Source: Trinickia fusca
GTDB taxonomy: Bacteria; Pseudomonadota; Gammaproteobacteria; Burkholderiales; Burkholderiaceae
Reading direction: 5' to 3'
DNA length: 64,000 bases
NCBI RefSeq assembly: GCF_003628145.1
Contig: NZ_RBZV01000016.1
Span: forward strand, 1,230 to 65,229
Notes under the pieces: generated by a model
What the model saw: the letters and a program-made list of their open reading frames with translations, nothing else
Database searches by the model: none
Told to the model about the DNA's origin: nothing
In this document: positions 26,705-34,939 of the stretch, one piece after another
Layout: the number at the start of each line of letters is the position of its first letter
Numbering within the stretch: the stretch's first letter is position 1
Translations under genes and position numbers: made by a program

Positions 26705-28162
26705 ATGACTATCGCTTTCAATCCGTCGCATGCTGAGCGGACCGTCCTTTTTGTTTCGCTCAAGCCAGACACGGAAAGCATCGATGCGCTGATCGCGGCC
26801 GGATGGCACGTCGTCCATGCGAAACCATCACAGCAGGTGGAGCGCTTGCTCGAGCGAGGCGCGATTCGCGTCGGCGTGGTCGATCTGCCGAAAGCGTGCG
26901 ACGCTCAGCAACTGGCCGAAATCGAATCCTGCATCTCGCGCACTGACGCGACCTGGATCGCGCAAGTGTGTCCAGGCCAGGCCGACGAGGAGCCGATACG
27001 CCGTTTCATCCTCGATTACTGCTTCGATTTCGTGACCTTGCCGTGCATGGATGAGCGGCTCGCGATGGTGCTCGGCCATGCCCGGGGGCTCTCGGTGTTG
27101 CGCGAGAAGGTCGTTCAAGAGCCGCCCGCGGCGCATTGCAGCACGATGATCGGCGAGTGCGAAGCGATGCAGCAACTCTATCGCGGCGTCGACAAATGCG
27201 CGCGCACCAATGCGCCCGTATTCATCGCCGGAGAATCGGGCACGGGCAAAGAGCTTACCGCTTGTGCGATTCATGAACGCTCGACCCGCTCGGGCCGCCC
27301 CTTCGTCGCGATCAACTGCGCGGCCATTCCGCCGTCGCTCCTGCAGTCCGAGCTCTTCGGTCATGAGCGTGGCGCGTTCACGGGTGCGTTGCAAAAGAAG
27401 ATCGGCCGTATCGAGGCTGCCGCCGGAGGTACGCTCTTTCTCGACGAAATCGGCGACATGCCTCATGAATGCCAGGCCGTGCTGCTGCGCTTCTTGCAGG
27501 AAGGCACGATCGAGCGGCTCGGCGGCAATGGCCCGATCAAGGTCGACGCGCGCATCGTATCCGCTACGCACGTCGATTTGATGAGTGCGATCGAAGCAGG
27601 GCGTTTCCGCTCGGACCTTTACCATCGTCTTTGCGTGTTGCGTCTCGACGAGCCGCCGCTGCGCGCGCGCGGCAATGACATCAAGCTGCTAGCGCAACAC
27701 GCGCTCGCGCTGCACAAACGCGACGGTGCTCGCAAGCTACGCGGCTTTTCGAGCGATGCGATTGCGTCGATGTTCAACTACGGCTGGCCCGGCAACGTTC
27801 GAGAGTTGATCAACTGTGTGCGCCGCGCGGTCGTGATGGCGGAAGGGCGCTTCATCACGTCGGCCGATCTCGGGTTGCCCGACGCCGGCCATCGCGTCGG
27901 CCGCACGTTGGCAGAGATCCGATGCGACGCCGAGCGTGCGGCCGTGCGAGAGGCGCTGGCGCGTCATGCGTACAGTCTCTCGAGTGCCGCACAGGAGCTG
28001 GGTATCTCGCGCGCCACGCTTTACCGCCTGCTCAATTCGATCGGCTTGCGGACGGAGGCGCCGATGATGCGGCATCTGCGCATGATGGACGCGGAGAACA
28101 CGCCGCCAGAGGTGCCTTGCGCAGCGCCGCGTCCCGAAGCCGAGCACCGCGTCTCGCCCTGA
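26705..28162 (+). CDS. Sigma54-dependent transcriptional activator, VpsR-like
   Basis: The 485-residue bacterial enhancer-binding protein has a receiver-like N-terminus (1-125) with a lone Asp in VGVVDLP and no typical acidic pocket. It is followed by an AAA+ domain (about 145-375) with Walker A GESGTGKE near 175, the sigma54-contact loop GAFTGA near 222, Walker B GGTLFLDEIGDM, and GNVRELINCVRR; a Fis-type helix-turn-helix lies near 415-445 (SLSSAAQELGISRATLYRLL). The plan matches VpsR of Vibrio cholerae, a regulator of exopolysaccharide genes that responds to c-di-GMP. Its position between the pilus and the polysaccharide locus makes either a candidate target. Confidence 0.88.
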   Translation: MTIAFNPSHAERTVLFVSLKPDTESIDALIAAGWHVVHAKPSQQVERLLERGAIRVGVVDLPKACDAQQLAEIESCISRTDATWIAQVCPGQADEEPIRRFILDYCFDFVTLPCMDERLAMVLGHARGLSVLREKVVQEPPAAHCSTMIGECEAMQQLYRGVDKCARTNAPVFIAGESGTGKELTACAIHERSTRSGRPFVAINCAAIPPSLLQSELFGHERGAFTGALQKKIGRIEAAAGGTLFLDEIGDMPHECQAVLLRFLQEGTIERLGGNGPIKVDARIVSATHVDLMSAIEAGRFRSDLYHRLCVLRLDEPPLRARGNDIKLLAQHALALHKRDGARKLRGFSSDAIASMFNYGWPGNVRELINCVRRAVVMAEGRFITSADLGLPDAGHRVGRTLAEIRCDAERAAVREALARHAYSLSSAAQELGISRATLYRLLNSIGLRTEAPMMRHLRMMDAENTPPEVPCAAPRPEAEHRVSP

Positions 28163-28327
28163 GGCTTCACCGGGTGGGTCTCTTCGTCGTACGGTGTGCG
28201 TGTGCGTGCACGCGCGCCGCAAGCCGCCACGCTTGGAAAACGGAGACACAGCGCATATCCTGAGCAACGATGTCCGCGTATCCGCGCCGGGCATTGCCTT
28301 CGTTGGCTTCCCTGGAGGACTTTGCTC

Positions 28328-28756
28328 ATGACGCGTCCCGTCGATTCCGGCGTCATTCTCATCGCGCGTCTCGCGCTGGCCGTGCTGTTCCTGTGGGGCG
28401 GCGTCATGAAGCTGCTCGGCTATGCAGGCTTCGTCAGCTATCTGCAGGCACAGGGCGTCCCGTTCGCGCAGATCGGCGCGCCGGTGGCGACGGCGATCGA
28501 AGCGATCGGCGGGTTACTCCTCGTCGTCGGCTTCCTGATCCGGCCGCTCGCACTCGTGATGGCTGTCTATACGATTGCCACGGCCATCTACGGACATGAC
28601 TTCTGGAACGTCACGAACGCTGCCGCGCAGCACGACATGGTGATTCATTTCTGGAAAAACGTCGGCATTGCGGGTGGTTTTTTGTTGCTATTTGTAACGG
28701 GTGCAGGCCGTATCAGCATCGACGCCGCGCGCACCCCCAGGCGGCATTTGCGCTGA
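28328..28756 (+). CDS. DoxX family membrane protein
   Basis: The 142-residue protein has four hydrophobic segments with the DoxX pattern LIARLALAVLFLWGGVMKLLGYAGF and LLVVGFLIRPLALVMAVYT. The ATG at 28328 with GGAGG upstream is preferred over an in-frame start at 28196 that would add 44 Arg-rich residues. DoxX proteins have been linked to redox and thiol stress, but the biochemical role of most members is unknown. Confidence 0.85.
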   Translation: MTRPVDSGVILIARLALAVLFLWGGVMKLLGYAGFVSYLQAQGVPFAQIGAPVATAIEAIGGLLLVVGFLIRPLALVMAVYTIATAIYGHDFWNVTNAAAQHDMVIHFWKNVGIAGGFLLLFVTGAGRISIDAARTPRRHLR

Positions 28757-28877
28757 TCGACGTGGGCAATACGTCTGCGCACCTACGTACCAGCCTATCA
28801 GCCATGGATGCGCATGAAGTTTGCTTGCTGGTCTATGTGGAGACGAACGCTGCGGCCCAGCGACGGAGGGCGGTGCG

Positions 28878-29150
28878 ATGATCCAAACCTTCGAACAGAC
28901 GATCGACGGCCAACCCCTGCGCTTCTGCGCGAGCCTTGGCGAAGGAGAAACGAAGCACCGCGTCATCATCAGCCGCATGGACTCGGCGGAAACGCTCGTC
29001 GTCTTCGATGCCGCAGGTCTGCTCGGCGCATTGAAAGCGGATATGGCGCCGCCCGATCAGCTGATTGCCGACGCCATTCGTAAAGCGGTGGATGAGGGCC
29101 TGATCGAGCGCGCGCTTGATACAGGTGCGATTCAGAACGCTACGTTATAA
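28878..29150 (+). CDS. Small hypothetical protein
   Basis: This is a 90-residue soluble protein (MIQTFEQTIDGQPLRFCASLGEG...) with GGAGGG 7 bases before the ATG. It shows no signal peptide or membrane segment. The composition and codon use are normal for the genome and the C-terminal half looks helical (DQLIADAIRKAVDEGLIERAL). I do not recognise the family. It lies 121 bases after doxX on the same strand. Confidence 0.6.
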   Translation: MIQTFEQTIDGQPLRFCASLGEGETKHRVIISRMDSAETLVVFDAAGLLGALKADMAPPDQLIADAIRKAVDEGLIERALDTGAIQNATL

Positions 29151-29248
29151 GCACACACGTAGGGTCTCTTGTTAGTGTGGACAGGCCCTTGGCTGCGTGC
29201 AAGCGTTGCTCAGGTACGCATGCGTCCATCACCGTACGGCTTATCTGC

Positions 29249-30718
29249 CTATCTGCTTCCAGCCGAGCCCGCTGGTGCGGTGCCGCGCGCCCCTTGCCGC
29301 GCGTGTGAACGCGGATGAATGAGGCTGCCCAGCAGCACGCCCACTACCAGCAGCGCGGTCGCAATGGCCGCCGATGTTCTCAAGCCGCCTACGACAGCGG
29401 CTGCACCCGCACCGCTTGCCAGCGCACCGAACGCCGCCACACCGACAGCGCCCCCCGCTTGTCGTGCCGTATTGAGCAGTGCCGATGCGGTACCGGCGCG
29501 CTTGGGCTCGACGGAGGCGAGGATGGCCGTCGTCATGGCCGGGACCGCCAGCCCCATGCCGGAGGGGATCAGCAGAAACGGGACGATCAACAGCGCAATC
29601 GGCGTGGTGGCCTGCGTGGCGTGCAAGAGCCCATAGCCAAGCGCACCGACTGCCGCACCCACCATCATCGGCACACGGGGGCCATATCGTGCGACGACCC
29701 AGCCGCTCGCGATGTTCGACAGCAGGAAGCCACCCGTAAGCGGCAGGAACGCAAGACCGGCCTGCAGCGCCGTATCGCCGCGCACGCGTTGCAGATAGAG
29801 GCTCAGCACGAATACGGTGCCGTAGTAGGCCAGGTTCATGCACACGCCGAACAACACGGCGGCGCTGAACGTCGTGTCGCGCAGCAGGCTCAACGGCAGC
29901 ATTGGCGCGGCACTCTTCGCTTCGACGGCAACGAACGCGAGCGTGGCGAGCCCGGCGAGCACGAAGCTGCCGACAACGAACGGATTGCCGATGCCGGCAG
30001 GGTGCAGCTCGATCACCGCCCCCGTGAAGGCAGTCAACGCGACGATCGCGATGCACTGACCGGGCAAATCGATGCCCATAGGGGAGCCGGGTTGCTTGGG
30101 CGCGCTGCGGTCGTGGCCGTCCGGCACCCAGGCGAAGGTCGCGGCAAGGCCGGCGAGACAAATCGGCAGGTTCACGAGGAAGATGCTACGCCAGCCGAAT
30201 GCCGCGATCAGCATGCCACCGACGACAGGGCCCGCCGCGATCGATATGGCACCCGACGCGGTCCATAGGCCCACGGCGCGCGCACGTAGGCGCGGATCAT
30301 GGCTACATGCGCGATTAAGGAGCGCGAGCGAATTCGGCAGCATGGCGGCGGCGCTGACGCCTTGCAGTGCGCGGGCGGCGACCAGGGCGGCCGTGTTTGG
30401 CGCAAGGCCGCATGCGAGCGAGGCAAAGGCAAAGAGCGCGATGCCGGCGGCGAACAGGCGCCGCGGGCCGAAACGGTCGCCGAGCACGCCGGCCGACAGC
30501 ATCAGTACGGCAAACGCGAGTGTGTAGGCATCGACGATCCATTGCAGGCCGGAGACGGGCGCGTGCAATTGCGCGCTGATGCTCGGCAGCGCGATGTTGA
30601 CGATCGTCACGTCGAGCTGTGTGACGACGAATGCGACGCTGACGGTCGCGAGCACGCGGGCGATGGCCGGCGTGAAGACGGGGGCGGAGGTCTGGGTAGG
30701 TGAGTTCATGGGGGGCAT
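29249..30718 (-). CDS. MFS multidrug exporter, DHA2 (EmrB/QacA) family
   Basis: The protein has about 489 residues with 14 hydrophobic segments. The motif LDVTIVNIALPSI in the first segment and GDRFGPRRLFAAGI in the first cytoplasmic loop mark the DHA2 drug:proton antiporters; VxGPxxGGxL is present as VGGMLIAAFGW. I take the Met at 30718; the Met at 30709 is equally possible, as neither has a strong ribosome-binding site. No membrane-fusion partner is adjacent, so it may export into the periplasm alone. Confidence 0.88.
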   Translation of the reverse strand: MPPMNSPTQTSAPVFTPAIARVLATVSVAFVVTQLDVTIVNIALPSISAQLHAPVSGLQWIVDAYTLAFAVLMLSAGVLGDRFGPRRLFAAGIALFAFASLACGLAPNTAALVAARALQGVSAAAMLPNSLALLNRACSHDPRLRARAVGLWTASGAISIAAGPVVGGMLIAAFGWRSIFLVNLPICLAGLAATFAWVPDGHDRSAPKQPGSPMGIDLPGQCIAIVALTAFTGAVIELHPAGIGNPFVVGSFVLAGLATLAFVAVEAKSAAPMLPLSLLRDTTFSAAVLFGVCMNLAYYGTVFVLSLYLQRVRGDTALQAGLAFLPLTGGFLLSNIASGWVVARYGPRVPMMVGAAVGALGYGLLHATQATTPIALLIVPFLLIPSGMGLAVPAMTTAILASVEPKRAGTASALLNTARQAGGAVGVAAFGALASGAGAAAVVGGLRTSAAIATALLVVGVLLGSLIHPRSHARQGARGTAPAGSAGSR

Positions 30719-31092
30719 GCTACCAACCCACCGCACGGAACGTTTTGCTCTCTCGTGAACCATGCAATGCATTGGCCTGCCGCCCGCGGCATTGGTGATA
30801 TCAATGCATGGATGTTCTTGATTGATGTAATGAATGATGATCTTATGAAATCATATTTAAATAATTTGGCGCTGACTTGATTCGGGATACGAAAATAAGA
30901 AAATACCAAAAGACATTTGCTTTGCTTTCGAAAAATGTGCGTCGACCGACATTTTTATTCATTTGATTGAGGCGTAAAGGCTGCCGGCGATCCATGCTAA
31001 TGAGGCGGGGTTGGGGATAAGTACTACCCCTGCCGGGTGTTTTGGTATGAATTGTTGTGATTGTCTATTTGTAGACTAATAGGGAGAAGGCC
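30719..31092. promoter_or_regulatory. AT-rich intergenic region between MFS exporter and polysaccharide locus
   Basis: The 374 bases separate divergent genes and become strongly AT-rich at 30830-30960. Close to the exporter lies an inverted repeat, GCATTG-GTGATAT-CAATGC (30790-30808), with further ATGCAT elements at 30761-30775 and 30803-30810, which could be an operator for the exporter. Nothing matching a consensus sigma54 promoter was found. Confidence 0.4.
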
Positions 31093-31410
31093 ATGCGTTA
31101 TCGACACACTCAGTCGCTCCAACGCCAATTGATTTCCTCGTTAATTGTCGGTTCAGTGGTGGTTGCATTGGTCGGCGCATTCAGCTTCTACTCGGATCAT
31201 GCGCAGGGAGCGGGAGGAGTGGCCAATGCACAAGCCGCCGATCCGACCCACAGCTACAAGGTGCCGGCGTTGCCCAATGGCTCCGCGCACGCCGTCGTGC
31301 AAGCGGGCATGTCGAAGAAGGGCTGGGAGGAAGGATACAAGGAATCGGGGCGCCCGAAATTCCCGACGAATTCGGTCAAACGCGAAGGCGGCAACGTCGA
31401 GCGCGACTAA
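31093..31410 (+). CDS. Small secreted or membrane-anchored protein heading the polysaccharide locus
   Basis: The 105-residue protein has a basic N-terminus, one hydrophobic segment (about residues 13-34, LISSLIVGSVVVALVGAFSF) and a polar periplasmic part with VPALPNGSAHAVVQAGMSKKGWEEGYKES. AGGGAGAAGG precedes the ATG. It is 12 bases upstream of the deacetylase gene, so probably cotranscribed. I do not recognise the family. Confidence 0.68.
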   Translation: MRYRHTQSLQRQLISSLIVGSVVVALVGAFSFYSDHAQGAGGVANAQAADPTHSYKVPALPNGSAHAVVQAGMSKKGWEEGYKESGRPKFPTNSVKREGGNVERD

Positions 31411-31422
31411 GGGGACGCCATC

Positions 31423-33063
31423 ATGAAGAAAATCATTCTGATCATTGCACTGATGGCCGGATTTTGGCAGGGGTTGCCAAGCACGGCTCAAGCGCAAACG
31501 ACGACGCTGCATACGATGATTTTGTACGACAATCCCGCCAATGATCCGTATTCAAAGCTCGGGCTTATGTACGCGATCATGTTGCGCAATTTGCTCGGAC
31601 ATTTCAATACGACGGTCGATCTGGTGCCCGTGCAAAACTATACAACTGGACAAATCGGCGCCCATGATGCGACGTTCTACATCGGCGACTATTACAACAA
31701 TCCGTTGCCTGCGGCGTTCATGAGCGACGTGATGTCGGCTACCAAGACGGTCGTATGGTTTAAATACAACCTCTGGGAAATTGCTTGGAATACGGCGTAC
31801 ACGTTCAATCAGACGTTCGGCTTCAGCTTCCTCGGTCTAGCAGGCCTCAACGCGACGCCGTCGTCGAGCAATCCGACCCCAGGCTTCTACGACACGGTCA
31901 CTTACAAGAATCTGCCGATGGTCAAGTACTACGCGTACAACGCCACGACCGGCGTGGTGGAGGCCGACCCCGATATCGGTCTCACGCAGGTGCTCGATTC
32001 GACGAAGGCCCAGTCGCTAGTGACGATCACGAACAGCACGACCAAAGCGACGGCACCGTACATCATGCGTTCCGGCAACTTCTGGTACTTCGCGGACAAT
32101 CCGTTCTCGTACATCGGGACGACCGACCGCTACCTCGTGATCTGCGACGTGCTGCACGACATCCTCAATACGGGCGCACCGGTCAACCATCGCGCGCTGG
32201 TCCGTCTGGAAGATCTCGACGCGTACACCACGACGAGCTCGATGAGGCAGCTGACGAACTATCTGTATAGCAAGCACATCCCGTTCACGATGGCGACGAT
32301 TCCGCTCTACACGGACCCGAACGGCTATTACAACGGCGGCGTGCCGGAGACGATCCACCTGGCGCAAGCGACCGGGCTCAAGTCGGCGCTGAACTATGCG
32401 TTGCTGCACGGCGGCTCGATCGTCATGCACGGTTATACGCACCAGTACGATTCGACGCCGAACCTGCAAAACGCGGTCAGCGGCAACGACTATGAGTTCT
32501 GGTACGCAGTGCAGGACCGCCCCGTGGACGAGGATTCGGAGCAATGGGCCGAGGGACGCATGCAGGACGGTCTGGCCGAGTTCACGAGTAACGGCTATAA
32601 GGTTGCCGGCTGGGCGTCGCCACAGTATCAGATGTCGCCGCTCGCGTCACAGGCTGCGGCCGCGGAATTCCCGACGTCGTTCCAGCGGGCCGTCTACTAC
32701 ACGGCGACGAACCCGCAAATCGGTACAGGTGCAGCCAATCAGGATTTCTCGGCCGGACAGTTCTTTCCATACATCATCAACAGTGATTATTACGGAGAAC
32801 GAATCATTCCGGAAAACATGGGGAGCATCCAGTACAACATCTGCAATATCGATCCGTTCTCGTGCATCGCCTATACGTGGCAGCAGATGCTGACCAACGC
32901 GCAGTATGCGCTGGTCGTTCGTGACGGGTTCGCGTCGTTCTTCTTTCACCCGTACTGGCTCGAGCCCAATCTCAAATTGCCTGCGCTGCAGGATTTCGAA
33001 AGTCTCGTTTCCGGGATTACGAATCTGGGCTTTACATGGGTCGACGGTACGACGGCGAAGTGA
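31423..33063 (+). CDS. Secreted DUF2334 polysaccharide deacetylase
   Basis: The protein has 546 residues with a signal peptide ending at TAQA (about residue 25). A long N-terminal domain (30-255) is followed by a deacetylase barrel with the family motifs RLEDLDAYTT (about 263-272) and MHGYTHQYD (about 332-340), which supply the metal-binding Asp and His residues. It probably removes N-acetyl groups from the nascent polymer in the periplasm or at the surface, as PelA and IcaB-type enzymes do. A 187-base gap precedes wecB. Confidence 0.85.
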   Translation: MKKIILIIALMAGFWQGLPSTAQAQTTTLHTMILYDNPANDPYSKLGLMYAIMLRNLLGHFNTTVDLVPVQNYTTGQIGAHDATFYIGDYYNNPLPAAFMSDVMSATKTVVWFKYNLWEIAWNTAYTFNQTFGFSFLGLAGLNATPSSSNPTPGFYDTVTYKNLPMVKYYAYNATTGVVEADPDIGLTQVLDSTKAQSLVTITNSTTKATAPYIMRSGNFWYFADNPFSYIGTTDRYLVICDVLHDILNTGAPVNHRALVRLEDLDAYTTTSSMRQLTNYLYSKHIPFTMATIPLYTDPNGYYNGGVPETIHLAQATGLKSALNYALLHGGSIVMHGYTHQYDSTPNLQNAVSGNDYEFWYAVQDRPVDEDSEQWAEGRMQDGLAEFTSNGYKVAGWASPQYQMSPLASQAAAAEFPTSFQRAVYYTATNPQIGTGAANQDFSAGQFFPYIINSDYYGERIIPENMGSIQYNICNIDPFSCIAYTWQQMLTNAQYALVVRDGFASFFFHPYWLEPNLKLPALQDFESLVSGITNLGFTWVDGTTAK

Positions 33064-33250
33064 CGTGACATCCTGGTTGTTTCAATGTTGCGACTCGCCC
33101 CCGCAAAGGGTGGGTCGCACACCTTACCCGGGCGATGCCGCTGCCGGCAGTGAGGCTAAGGCCACACTCACTAGGTGCGGCGATCTTCTACAGTGACGTG
33201 ACAGTCGAGAGAACGTTAACGAAGCAAATCGACGAGGTGCGGGGGAACCC

Positions 33251-34468
33251 ATGAAAAAGGTATTGACGGTGTTCGGTACGCGGCCCGAAGCGATCAAGAT
33301 GGCGCCGCTAGTCCATGTGCTGGCGGGACAGCGGAACATCGACGCAAAAGTGTGCGTGACGGCGCAGCATCGCGAAATGCTCGATCAGGTCTTGGAGCTT
33401 TTCGGCATCACACCCGATTACGATCTGAATTTGATGCGCGAGGGACAAACGCTGGGCGATCTGACCTCCGGCATCCTGCAGTCGATCGGCACCATCTACG
33501 ATGAATGGCAGCCCGACGTCGTGCTCGTGCACGGCGATACGACGACGACGCTGGCGGCGAGCCTCGCAGCCTTTTATCGCTACATTCCGCTTGGTCATGT
33601 CGAGGCCGGTTTGCGTACCGGCAATGTATGGTCACCCTGGCCCGAAGAGTTGAATCGCCGCGTGACCGATGCCGTGTCGTCGTGGCTGTTCGCACCGACC
33701 GAACAGGCCAAGCACAACTTGTTCAGCGAAGGTGCGCCGGCCTCGCAAGTGATCTTGACGGGCAATACCGTCATCGACGCCTTGCAGCAGGTCAAGTGCC
33801 GGCTCGACGGCGATCAGGTATTGAGCGAGCGCATTGCCGCGCGTTATCCGTTTCTCGATCCGGCGCGGCGCATGATTCTCGTGACGGGCCATCGCCGCGA
33901 GAGCTTCGGGGAGCCGTTCCGCAACTTCTGCGAAGCGTTGCGGCAGCTGGCGACGACGCACGATGACATTCAGCTCGTTTATCCCGTGCATCTGAATCCG
34001 AACGTGCGCGAACCCGTGCATGCGATTCTCGGCGAAGAGGCGAACGTGCATTTGATCGAGCCGCAGGACTATCTGCCGTTCGTGTTCCTGATGTCGCGTG
34101 CGTATCTGATCATCACGGACTCGGGCGGCATTCAGGAAGAAGGGCCCGCTCTGGGCAAGCCCGTACTCGTGACGCGCGAGACGACGGAGCGCCCCGAAGC
34201 CGTACGCGCCGGGACGGCGCGGCTCGTCGGCACGCATACCGAGCGCATCGTGTCGGAGGTCAACTGCCTGCTGAACGATCGCGCGCAATACGACGCGATG
34301 GCGCGCGCGAACAATCCCTATGGTGACGGTCACGCCAGCGAACGCATTGTCGATGCGCTACTGAACGTGCCGGTGACGTTCGCGTCGGTGAACCACCATG
34401 CCATCGCTCAGCCGGCATTGCTGCTCAACGCCGTGGCCACCGGGCTGCAGGCGTTACGCTCGGCGTAG
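33251..34468 (+). CDS. wecB: UDP-N-acetylglucosamine 2-epimerase
   Basis: This enzyme makes UDP-ManNAc from UDP-GlcNAc. The 405-residue protein has the family start [19 protein letters not shown], substrate motifs [28 protein letters not shown] and [10 protein letters not shown], and the usual length plus a C-terminal extension of about 20 residues. In E. coli WecB supplies the sugar donor for the NfrB polysaccharide, so its location just before an nfrB-like gene is informative. It may equally serve another surface glycan. Confidence 0.95.
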   Translation: MKKVLTVFGTRPEAIKMAPLVHVLAGQRNIDAKVCVTAQHREMLDQVLELFGITPDYDLNLMREGQTLGDLTSGILQSIGTIYDEWQPDVVLVHGDTTTTLAASLAAFYRYIPLGHVEAGLRTGNVWSPWPEELNRRVTDAVSSWLFAPTEQAKHNLFSEGAPASQVILTGNTVIDALQQVKCRLDGDQVLSERIAARYPFLDPARRMILVTGHRRESFGEPFRNFCEALRQLATTHDDIQLVYPVHLNPNVREPVHAILGEEANVHLIEPQDYLPFVFLMSRAYLIITDSGGIQEEGPALGKPVLVTRETTERPEAVRAGTARLVGTHTERIVSEVNCLLNDRAQYDAMARANNPYGDGHASERIVDALLNVPVTFASVNHHAIAQPALLLNAVATGLQALRSA

Positions 34469-34939
34469 CGAGTCGCTTTTCAACCAACCATCATATCTTC
34501 AATAACGCACTCCGTGCGCCGGCGCCCGCCGGCTGACGGGGTGCGCGCGTTTGTGCGCTTGTGCACCGATTGACGATGCGGGTAGTGCTTATCCTCCGAT
34601 ATTTTTAATTTGTGCGAATGCGCACATTGTGTTTTTTTTGTTGGGGTTTTGCCTTAGTAAGTATAAAAATCAATGTCTAATTTTATGGGAATTTACTGTT
34701 GGGTGGATAACAAATTTAATAATTAAATTAAAAGCAGTGTGCGACGACGTACGGTGATATTGCTTTATTCATTACACGATATGCGAACCTGGCGGCGCAT
34801 TGCGGCGTGACGAAACCGGGGGGGACGTCACGCTCCTATAGAAGGCCCGCTCGGGAGCGAATCCAGGGGATTCGTGCGTTCGTGCGGGGCGGCTGCCGGG
34901 CCGCCCCATTCGGTGCTCATATCTGTGTGGTAGATAAAA
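34469..34939. promoter_or_regulatory. AT-rich intergenic region before the glycosyltransferase gene
   Basis: The first part carries a strong inverted repeat at 34507-34544 (outer arms GCACTCCGT/ACGGGGTGC, inner arms GCCGGC/GCCGGC) that may end the wecB transcript. From about 34570 to 34760 the sequence is very AT-rich with runs of T and A, unlike the genome average. This is likely the promoter region of the downstream genes. A short open frame at 34551-34757 is not convincing. Confidence 0.45.

Noticed and set aside
34551-34757. Short frame in the AT-rich gap
   Set aside because: It has no ribosome-binding site and its composition changes abruptly along the frame; it is more likely promoter DNA.
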